From: DAOLOF01 sp964463605
GTDB taxonomy: Bacteria > Patescibacteriota > Microgenomatia > UBA1400 > PJMF01
Reading direction: 5' to 3'
Assembly: GCA_964463605.1 (NCBI GenBank)
Contig: CAYXBZ010000041.1
Coordinates: 1-8,879 of the forward strand
Length of the DNA: 8,879 bases
In this document: positions 1-6,600 of the stretch, piece by piece
How the letters are laid out: every line of letters begins with the position of its first letter
Numbering within the stretch: the first letter of the stretch is position 1
Notes under the pieces: model-generated
What the model was told of the DNA's origin: nothing
Databases searched by the model: none
Seen by the model: only the letters and a program-made list of their open reading frames with translations
Translations under genes and position numbers: made by a program

Positions 1-292
1 TAATCATGTTCTTGATGTAGTCCTCATGTCCTGGGGCATCAATATGAGCGTAGTGGCGCTTTTCTGTTTCATACTCAACGTGTTTAATGTTGATCGTAAT
101 ACCACGAGCAATTTCTTCCTCACTAGTTTCAACATCCTCATACTTAAGAGGAACGTTGATATCACTAGGTTGTTTTGCCGCTAGCACCGTAGTGATTGCT
201 GCAGTTAGTGTAGTTTTGCCATGATCAACGTGACCAATGGTACCAACGTTGACGTGAGGCTTTGTTCTATTAAAAGTTGCTTTGTCAGCCAT
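1..292 (-). CDS. tuf: Elongation factor Tu, N-terminal part (cut by window edge)
   Basis: EF-Tu carries aminoacyl-tRNA to the ribosomal A site as a GTP complex in the cytoplasm. Only the first 97 residues are in the window; the rest lies beyond base 1. They begin MADKATFNRTKPHVNVG and contain the P-loop GHVDHGKT (about residues 20-27), the switch I motif ARGITIN and the G3 motif DAPGH, followed by YIKNMI. The start ATG at 292-290 is chosen because it gives the family N-terminus and has a strong AGGAGA ribosome binding site just upstream. It follows fusA after 105 bases and probably has its own promoter at 351-379. Two residues look unusual against the E. coli protein: DAPG replaces DCPG, and GHEDY replaces GHADY. 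The catalytic histidine is kept. The family assignment is certain. Confidence 0.98.
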   Translation of the reverse strand, partial: MADKATFNRTKPHVNVGTIGHVDHGKTTLTAAITTVLAAKQPSDINVPLKYEDVETSEEEIARGITINIKHVEYETEKRHYAHIDAPGHEDYIKNMI

Positions 293-296
293 AATG

Positions 297-302
297 TCTC
301 CT
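297..302 (-). promoter_or_regulatory. Shine-Dalgarno site of tuf
   Basis: On the coding strand AGGAGA lies 4 bases before the tuf ATG. It is the only clear Shine-Dalgarno match among the five gene starts in the window, and it supports the chosen tuf start. A strong site here fits the very high expression usual for EF-Tu. Confidence 0.85.
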
Positions 303-331
303 ATATTATTAATTTATATATTTTTGATTAA

Positions 332-350
332 ATTATTTCTCAGAGATAAT
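332..350. repeat. Near-perfect dyad over the predicted tuf transcription start
   Basis: On the plus strand the arms attatttc and gagataat flank a 3-base centre (tca). They pair fully except for one T-G position. The dyad sits directly after the -10 box of the predicted tuf promoter and covers the expected start at about 343-345. It could be an operator or a weak 5' hairpin. In the tuf transcript sense the odd position is a C-A mismatch, so a DNA-level role is as likely as an RNA one. It may also be chance in AT-rich DNA. Confidence 0.35.
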
Positions 351-379
351 ATTCTATCCGATTTTCTCAATCCTGTCAG
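351..379 (-). promoter_or_regulatory. Predicted sigma70 promoter of tuf
   Basis: On the minus strand CTGACA (374-379) is followed after exactly 17 bases by TAGAAT (351-356). Each box matches the sigma70 consensus at five of six positions and the spacer is optimal. The predicted start near 344 gives a leader of about 50 bases ending in the AGGAGA ribosome binding site. It lies wholly in the fusA-tuf gap, so tuf could be made independently of the upstream genes. It is predicted from sequence only. Confidence 0.6.
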
Positions 380-392
380 GCACTAATCCTGA
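376..392. repeat. Short inverted repeat after the fusA stop
   Basis: The arms tcagg and cctga (plus strand) form a 5-base-pair stem with a 7-base loop just downstream of the fusA stop. No T-run follows in the direction of transcription, so it does not look like an intrinsic terminator. It overlaps the -35 box of the predicted tuf promoter. Its function, if any, is unknown. Confidence 0.25.
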
Positions 393-397
393 GCAAA

Positions 398-2530
398 CTA
401 TTTAGCACCCTTTCTTTCTTCAGCTATCTGTTTTGTGATCTGCTCTGGCACAATATCGTAGCGAGCAGGAAGCATTACGCTGCTAGCTCTACCTTGAGTC
501 ATGCTTCTTAAAATTGTCACATAACCCTGCATTTCTGCCAAAGGTGCCTCGGCAGTAATGATAACTACATTACCTCTATTTTTAGTTCCCTTAATTTGAG
601 CTCTTCTGCTTCCCAGATCACCGATCACATCTCCCATAAATTCTTCGGGAGTGGTTACCTCAACATTCATGATCGGTTCAAGTAGTACAACTTTTGTTTT
701 TGACAGTGCAACTTGCAAAGCTTTGGCACCTGCCATCTTAAAAGCAATTTCGCTTGAATCGACCTCATGATAGGAACCATCATAAAGCGTTACTTTGATG
801 TCGGTAATTGGATAATCAGCCACATATCCTCTTTCCATTGCCTCTTGAACACCCTTGTCAACTGGGGCAATAAACTCACGAGGAATTGCAGCCCCCTTAA
901 TTGCATCAACAAACTCATAGCCAACTCCTCGATCCATCGGCTCAACTTTAATGAAAACATGCCCATATTGACCTCGACCTCCAGATTGCTTGATGTATTT
1001 TCCTTCTCCGTCAGTTTCCTTGAGAATAGTTTCTCGATAAGCTACCTGAGGTTTACCAATATTTGCATCAAGACCAAACTCTCTTCTCATTCTCTCCACT
1101 AATACCTCCAAATGTAGTTCTCCCATGCCACCAATAAGAGTCTGCCCAGTATCGTGATCAACCTTTATTTCAAAGGTTGGATCTTCAGCACCAAGTTTAT
1201 TCAAAGCCATACCCATTTTTTCTTGATCTGACTTTGTTTTAGGCTCGATAGCAAGATAGATCACTGGTTCAGCAAAAGTAATTCTCTCAAGAACAATTGG
1301 ATGAGCTTCATCACATAGAGTATCGCCTGTTGAAGTGTTTTTTAGACCAATCACTGCAACAATCTCTCCTGCTCTAGCTTCATCAATTTCTTCTCTCTCA
1401 TTAGAGTGCATTAACAACAATCGACCCACTCTTTCTTTTTCACCTACGCTTGAGTTGTAGATATAACTCCCTGACTTCAAAACACCGGAATATACTCTGA
1501 TGTAGGTAAGTGTTCCAACATGAGGGTCAGTTTGAATTTTAAATGCAAGTCCACAAAACTTTTCTTCTGGAATAAGTTCTCTTACCTCATCTTCATCCGT
1601 ATCTGGATTTTTTCCAGTAATGTGATCAATATCTAGAGGGGAGGGGAGATACTCAACAATGGCATCAAGTAACACTTGCACTCCAGTGTTCTTAAAGGAG
1701 CTACCTCCAAAAACTGGTACTAAATCATAATTGATGGTTGCTTTTCGTAGTGCAGCCTTAAGCTCATTTACCTCAATTTCCTCTTCCATTAAGAACTTCT
1801 CCATTAAGGCATCATCAGTTTCAGCGATAGCCTCTACTAACTCGGCTCTTTTTTCTTCAACAATTTCTTTGTACTCCTCTGGAATTTCCTTGATAACTGG
1901 CTCGGTTGCAGTGACTTTATCCTCCCAAAACAAAGCCTTTCTCTCCAGTAAAGTAATAACTCCATCAAAGTTATTTTCAGCACCCATAGGAAATATCATC
2001 ACCGCTGGCTTAACTCCAAATTTGTCTCGAATATCCTGGATCGTCATCTCGAAATCAGCTCCAAGTTTATCCATTTTGTTAATCCAACAAATTCTGGGTA
2101 CATTGTACTTATCGGCTTGTCTCCAAACGGTCTCTGATTGTGACTGAACGCCCTCACTTGCATCTAAAACTGTCACTCCACCATCAAGAACTCGAAGTGA
2201 GCGTTCAACCTCAGCAGTAAAATCAACGTGTCCTGGAGTATCAATCAGGTTAATGCGATAGTCTTCAACCGGCAAATGAGAGTCTAAATACTGTTTCCAA
2301 AAAGTAGTGGTAGCTGCCGACTGAATAGTAATGCCTCTTTCCTGTTCCTGCTCCATCCAGTCCATAGTTGCCATGCCATCATGAACTTCACCAATTTTGT
2401 AATTTCGACCAGTATAAAACAAGATTCTCTCGCTCGTAGTTGTTTTACCAGCATCGATATGAGCAATAATTCCGATATTTCTGACCCTCTTGAGAGGTAC
2501 TTGTTTGTGATAACTGGGTTTATCTGGCAT
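398..2530 (-). CDS. fusA: Elongation factor G
   Basis: EF-G is the GTPase that moves tRNA and mRNA through the ribosome and helps recycle it with RRF. The 710 residues compare with about 700 usually. The G domain shows AHIDAGKT (23-30), RGITI (65-69), DTPGH (97-101, with the catalytic His) and NKMD (151-154). Then come domain II, domain III with the GQTLIGGMGELHLEV motif, domain IV from GGRGQYGH through VDSSEIAFKMAG, and a C-terminal domain V. The G5 stretch reads GGSSFKNTG instead of the more usual GSAFKN(K/T)G. Near the C-terminus GRASSVMLPARY replaces the usual GRAS.(S/T)MEF.HY pattern. The ATG at 2530-2528 gives the standard EF-G N-terminus, but no Shine-Dalgarno sequence precedes it. The stop is TAG. 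It follows rpsG after 85 bases in the standard str order. Confidence 0.98.
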   Translation of the reverse strand: MPDKPSYHKQVPLKRVRNIGIIAHIDAGKTTTSERILFYTGRNYKIGEVHDGMATMDWMEQEQERGITIQSAATTTFWKQYLDSHLPVEDYRINLIDTPGHVDFTAEVERSLRVLDGGVTVLDASEGVQSQSETVWRQADKYNVPRICWINKMDKLGADFEMTIQDIRDKFGVKPAVMIFPMGAENNFDGVITLLERKALFWEDKVTATEPVIKEIPEEYKEIVEEKRAELVEAIAETDDALMEKFLMEEEIEVNELKAALRKATINYDLVPVFGGSSFKNTGVQVLLDAIVEYLPSPLDIDHITGKNPDTDEDEVRELIPEEKFCGLAFKIQTDPHVGTLTYIRVYSGVLKSGSYIYNSSVGEKERVGRLLLMHSNEREEIDEARAGEIVAVIGLKNTSTGDTLCDEAHPIVLERITFAEPVIYLAIEPKTKSDQEKMGMALNKLGAEDPTFEIKVDHDTGQTLIGGMGELHLEVLVERMRREFGLDANIGKPQVAYRETILKETDGEGKYIKQSGGRGQYGHVFIKVEPMDRGVGYEFVDAIKGAAIPREFIAPVDKGVQEAMERGYVADYPITDIKVTLYDGSYHEVDSSEIAFKMAGAKALQVALSKTKVVLLEPIMNVEVTTPEEFMGDVIGDLGSRRAQIKGTKNRGNVVIITAEAPLAEMQGYVTILRSMTQGRASSVMLPARYDIVPEQITKQIAEERKGAK

Positions 2531-2567
2531 GCTGTTTGGTTAATAAATAAATTAATACAAAACAATT

Positions 2568-2573
2568 ATTATA
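2568..2573 (-). promoter_or_regulatory. Possible -10 box for fusA
   Basis: A perfect TATAAT lies 37 bases before the fusA ATG on the coding strand. That would give a leader of about 30 bases. There is no convincing -35: at a 17-base spacing the hexamer is TCCTGA, and the best alternative is CTGAAT at 15 bases. A TG lies upstream but one base too far for a standard extended -10. In AT-rich DNA a lone TATAAT is weak evidence, so this is only a candidate internal promoter. Confidence 0.3.
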
Positions 2574-2599
2574 ATCAACTTCTTCCTAATTCAGGATAA

Positions 2600-2617
2600 A
2601 GAACTTACTTAAGTTCT
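2600..2617. repeat. Palindrome at the rpsG stop codon
   Basis: On the coding strand AGAACTTA and TAAGTTCT are perfect inverted arms around a central AG. In RNA this would fold as 7 base pairs with a 4-base loop, beginning inside the rpsG TAG stop. Only a broken T stretch (TTTAT) follows, so termination would be weak at best. It could be an attenuator, an mRNA-processing or stability hairpin between rpsG and fusA, or a DNA-binding site. A smaller inverted pair TCCT/AGGA lies just downstream. Confidence 0.5.
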
Positions 2618-3092
2618 ACCATCTGAAATGAGCAAAGGCTTTATTTGACTCTGCCATTCGATGTGAAGTGTTGCGTCTTGCTATTGCACCTCCCTCTTGA
2701 TTGAGAGCATCCAACATCTCAGCAGCAAGTTTTTCTGCATAGGTGTGATACTTTGAGTTAGATCTTTTGTTAGCTTCAATAACCAACCACCTGATTGCTA
2801 ATGAAGTTGCTCTTTTGCCTTTAACGGGAGTGGGAACTTGATATGAGGCTCCACCTACTCTTCGCGATCTAACTTCCATCTTTGGAGCAATAATATCAAC
2901 TAAATCATCCATTATCTCGGTTGGTTTTTTCTTGGTCTCCTTTGCAACTAGCTCTAGAGCCTGATAAACTTGCTTGGCGGCAACAGTTTTTTTGCCACCC
3001 TTCATTGATCGGTTAATCAGTTTGCTTACCAGCACCGAACCATGTAATGTATCTGGCTCTATTTTTCTTGTGTAATTTTTCTTAACTCTCAT
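2616..3092 (-). CDS. rpsG: 30S ribosomal protein S7
   Basis: S7 binds the 3' domain of 16S rRNA, starts assembly of the 30S head and lies at the E site; in E. coli it also represses its own operon. The 158 residues match the usual length of about 156. Recognisable parts are the N-terminal GSVLVSKLINRSMKGGKK stretch, the RVGGASYQVP motif in the middle, RATSLAIRWL, and the highly conserved end HRMAESNKAFAHFRW. The ATG at 3092-3090 has only a weak GAGA stretch before it. The stop is TAG. It starts 31 bases after the rpsL stop, so the two are surely cotranscribed. That 31-base gap is where E. coli has its much longer S7-binding site (about 100 bases), and I see no comparable structure here. Confidence 0.98.
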   Translation of the reverse strand: MRVKKNYTRKIEPDTLHGSVLVSKLINRSMKGGKKTVAAKQVYQALELVAKETKKKPTEIMDDLVDIIAPKMEVRSRRVGGASYQVPTPVKGKRATSLAIRWLVIEANKRSNSKYHTYAEKLAAEMLDALNQEGGAIARRNTSHRMAESNKAFAHFRW

Positions 3093-3123
3093 AATCTCGA
3101 TAAATTAAATTAACTACAAATAA

Positions 3124-3531
3124 TTAAGACTTTTTAACTCCATACTTACTTCTACTCGTTTTACGATTTTCAACTCCAGAACAGTCATAAACTCCTCTCA
3201 CAATGTGGTATTTCACACCTGGGAGGTCTTTAACTCTACCTCCTCTTACCAATACAATGCTGTGTTCGGCAAGATTGTGACCCTCTCCTTGAATATACGC
3301 CGTTACTTCTACCTTATTTGAAAGCCTTACTCTTGCTACTTTTCTCAAAGCGGAGTTAGGCTTTTTAGGAGTCATGGTTTTCACTACGGTACAAACCCCT
3401 CGTTTCTGAGGGTTTGGATTTCGAGTTACTTGACCAGTTTCGGTGTTGTAGTCTCGACGCAAGGCAGTTGCTTTCACACTTTTTGTTCTTCGTGACCTGC
3501 CTTTTCTAATAAGCTGATTGATTGTAGGCAT
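3124..3531 (-). CDS. rpsL: 30S ribosomal protein S12
   Basis: S12 sits at the decoding centre and controls tRNA selection accuracy. The 135 residues begin MPTINQLIRKGR and carry PQKRGVCT (41-48), TPKKPNSALRK (54-64) and RGGRVKDLPGV (96-106). Lys56 and Lys101 match E. coli Lys43 and Lys88, the classic streptomycin-resistance positions, and both are unmutated. Asp102 is the residue methylthiolated in many bacteria. There are 13 more residues before PQKRGVC than in E. coli, as in the longer Firmicutes-type S12. Val49 replaces the arginine of the usual CTRV. The ATG at 3531-3529 has only an A-rich AAGAAG before it. The gene opens the rpsL-rpsG-fusA unit, with its own promoter and leader upstream. 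Confidence 0.98.
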   Translation of the reverse strand: MPTINQLIRKGRSRRTKSVKATALRRDYNTETGQVTRNPNPQKRGVCTVVKTMTPKKPNSALRKVARVRLSNKVEVTAYIQGEGHNLAEHSIVLVRGGRVKDLPGVKYHIVRGVYDCSGVENRKTSRSKYGVKKS

Positions 3532-3592
3532 AACTTCTTTATTTCTTTCTTGTTTTTAAGTTGTTATTCACAACAGTTTTTTATCTCTTTTG

Positions 3593-3631
3593 CAATTTGC
3601 TCCGCAATCTTGAGTTGCAGACATCAAATTG
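3593..3631 (-). ncRNA. Candidate structured leader at the 5' end of the rpsL mRNA
   Basis: On the coding strand the arms CAATTTG (3625-3631) and CAAATTG (3593-3599) form a perfect 7-base-pair outer stem. Inside, CTGCAA (3615-3620) and TTGCGG (3602-3607) make a second stem of 6 pairs, one of them G-U, closed by the 7-base loop CTCAAGA. An asymmetric internal loop (ATGT on one side, AG on the other) joins them. The structure begins within about 3 bases of the start predicted from the rpsL promoter, so it would be the very 5' end of the transcript. It could be a ribosomal-protein binding site for operon autoregulation or a stabilising 5' hairpin. No T-run follows, so it is not a terminator. A weak second hairpin (GTTGT/ACAAC) lies at 3560-3574. 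Confidence 0.45.
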
Positions 3632-3640
3632 TAACACGCA

Positions 3641-3669
3641 ATTATATTTTTTTCAGAACTAATTTTCAA
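3641..3669 (-). promoter_or_regulatory. Predicted sigma70 promoter of rpsL-rpsG-fusA
   Basis: TTGAAA (3664-3669) and a perfect TATAAT (3641-3646) are separated by exactly 17 bases on the minus strand. Eleven of twelve consensus positions match. The -35 box lies in the last codons of rpoC and the spacer contains its TAG stop. The spacer ends in seven A residues. The predicted start near 3632-3634 gives a leader of about 100 bases, beginning with the stem-loop at 3593-3631. It is the best promoter in the window and suggests the str genes are not only read through from rpoBC. Confidence 0.7.
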
Positions 3670-6600
3670 TTGCATTTAAATCAGCCCCGAAATCTTCAAC
3701 CTCGATTACCTCTGATGACGGCTGTTCGCTTGAATGATCGTCATCTTCACCGGCCTCATCCTCTTCACTTACCAAACCTAATCTTTGAGGAGTAGTGGGA
3801 ATTAAACGACCAATTATGACATTCTCCTTGAGTCCCTCAAGGTAGTCGATCTTTCCTACAGAAGCTGCGTCGGTCAACACCTGTTTGGTGTGTTGAAACG
3901 AAGCTGCTGATAACCACGAGTCAGTGAACAAAGCACTGCGAGTAATACCTAAAAGTAATACTTCAGCTGAAGCTGGTTCGCCACCCGCAGCCATTACATC
4001 TTCGTTAGTTTCAAGTAAAGCGCTGCGACTGATTACCTCTCCCATTAAAAGATTGGTGTCTCCTATATCGGTGATGCGTAACTTATCACCCATCTTCCGC
4101 ACAATCACCTCGAAGTGTCTATCATTAATCCCAATTCCTTGAGATTCATAAACTGCCTGAGCTTCATGAACAATATCTAGCTGAGTAACCAATAAACCTC
4201 TTACTTTGAGTAATTCACTATGATCGATCGAACCAAGTGTTAACTGCTGACCGGCGTGGACCAACTCTTTATCTTCAACTGCCAACTTGGCATTTGCAGG
4301 AAGAGAGTAAATTTGAACTTCATCATCAGTAGTAGAGCGAACTTCAATTACTTTTTCACCGTCCTGTTCACCAAGAGAAACTTTACCAGCAATAGTAGTA
4401 ATCATGGCCTTTGATTTTGGATTTCTTACTTCAAAAAGCTCCTCGACTCTTGGCAAACCTTGAGTTACGTCAAGCCCCACAATTCCTGCAGAGTGTTTGG
4501 TTCTCATTGTCAGCTGAGTACCAGGCTCTCCAATTGACTGAGCAGCAATAACTCCCACTGGAGTCCCAATTGACACCAGCTTGCGACTTGAAAAGTCTCT
4601 ACCATAACAATGTACACACAAACCTTTTCTTGATTGACAGGTGAGCGGAGATCTAACTTTGATCTCAGCAATCTTATCTTCTGCATCAATTGCTTCAGCT
4701 TGCTGAGGAGTAATCACCTCTCCTTGCTTAACCAAAACTTTGTTGCCAACTTTTACATCTTCAAGAGTAAATCTACCGATAATTCTCTTAACAAATGATT
4801 CTCTTCGTTTGTTCTTACTTACGGCAATTCCTTCGGTGGTTCCACAATCTTCTTCTCTAATAATTAAATCATGAGATACATCAACCAAACGTCTTGTTAG
4901 ATAACCGGCATTAGCTGTTTTTAAAGCCGAGTCAGTTAGACCTTTTCTTGAACCACGAGCTGAGTTTACATACTCAAAAATGCTCAATCCCTCACGGAAG
5001 TTCGACTTGGTAGGCATCTCTACAATATTTCCCAACGGATCAACCACCAAACCTCTCATAGCTGCCAGTTGCTTAACCTGATCTTTAGAGGCACGTGTGC
5101 CTCCTGATCTGATGATAACCTTTAGGGCGTTCTTTTCATCGTATGACTTCCAGGTAAGATCAGCCACTTTTTCTGTAGTTTCCATCCAGATATCAAAGTT
5201 TTTCTTTCTTCGTTCTTTGTTAGTGATCAATCCTTGTTGAAAATTCTCATGAACCTTTTCTGATTGTTTGTTTGCCTCTTCGATAATTTGATCTTTACTG
5301 TCAAGCAAGTGACAGTCAGTCACACTTACCGAAACACCACTAGTAGTAGCTGCCTTGAAACCAAGATCTTTAATGTCATCGATGATGCGAGCGACTATTT
5401 CTTCGTCATAATCTTCAATCGCTTGAGCAATGATGTCTTTAATTTTTTCTGAATCAACTGATTGGTTAATAAACTCCATTTCCTGAGGCAGGATGCTGTT
5501 GAACTCAAGTCGACCTAAAGTGGTAGTGATTATTTCATTTCTTTCATCTCTGGTCACTCTCACCTTAATTGGTTGACGAAGATCTATCAACCCAATTTGA
5601 AAGGCATGCATTGCCTCATCGACATCGGCAAAAACAGTTGGATGTTCATCGATATCTTTATCAAGAATTGTGTAGTAATAAACACCCATCACCATTTCTT
5701 TGTTGGGCACAGTGATAGGCTGACTGTTTGCAGGTTTCAATAAATTTTTAGTAGCCATCATCAACTCAATGGCTTCCTTTTTTGCCCCCTCTGTCAGAGG
5801 TAGATGAACTGCCATCTGGTCTCCATCAAAGTCAGCATTATAACCAGCACAAACACAGGGGTGAATTTTAATGGCCCGACCATCAATTAACTTAGGATAA
5901 AATGCCAAAATTCCAAGCTTGTGCAATGTTGGAGCACGATTGAGCAATACAGGATGATTTTTTGTAACTTTCTCCAACACATCGTAGACCTCTGGTTCTC
6001 TTCGATCCACCAGATTTCTGGCACTCTTAACATTTGGCGCAATTCCTTGAAGAATCAATTCATGAAATACGTAAGGCTTAAACATCTCTAAAGCCATATC
6101 TTTGGGCAAGCCACATTCATTAAGTCGTAATTCAGGACCCACAATAATTACACTTCTACCTGAGTAATCAACTCTTTTTCCTAAAAGATTTCGACGGAAG
6201 CGACCCTTTTTACCTTTAAGCATGTCAGAAAGAGACTTAAGAGGTACTCTATTTGATCTGGTATTTCTCGTAACCTTTGAGTCAATCAAAGAATCAACCG
6301 CTTCCTGCAGCATCCTTTTTTCATTACGCAAAATTATTTCAGGAGCACCAAGATTAATTAAATGTCTCAAGCGATTGTTGCGGTTAATTACTCTTCGATA
6401 TAGATCATTAAGATCCGAAGAGGCAAATCTCCCACCTGAGAGTTGAACCATCGGTCTTAAGTCTGGAGGAATAACCGGAACCACGTTGATAAACATCCAT
6501 TTTGGATCAATCCGAGCTTGACGCAGACCCTCTACCACCTTGAGTCTCTTTGTATAATTGGCGGTACGCACCACGCTTGTGCTGTCTACAATTTTTTTTC

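Noticed and set aside
371..397. Intrinsic terminator after fusA
   Set aside because: The TCAGG/CCTGA hairpin has only five pairs and is not followed by a T-run on the coding strand.
1731..2147. Long plus-strand open frame opposite fusA (138 codons)
   Set aside because: It lies wholly inside the fusA coding strand's complement, is Ser/Ile-rich low-complexity sequence of no recognisable family, and has no promoter or ribosome site. The same holds for plus-strand frames opposite fusA at 767-1102 and rpoC at 3924-4142, 5264-5452 and 6222-6446.
3593..3658. Intrinsic terminator after rpoC
   Set aside because: The stem-loop is not followed by a T-run, and it sits just downstream of a promoter rather than at the end of a transcript.
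3550..3795. Plus-strand frame across the rpoC-rpsL gap
   Set aside because: Its second half is the complement of the acidic RpoC tail, giving a His/Leu/Pro-rich product, and it runs against the strong minus-strand promoter. No ribosome site is seen.
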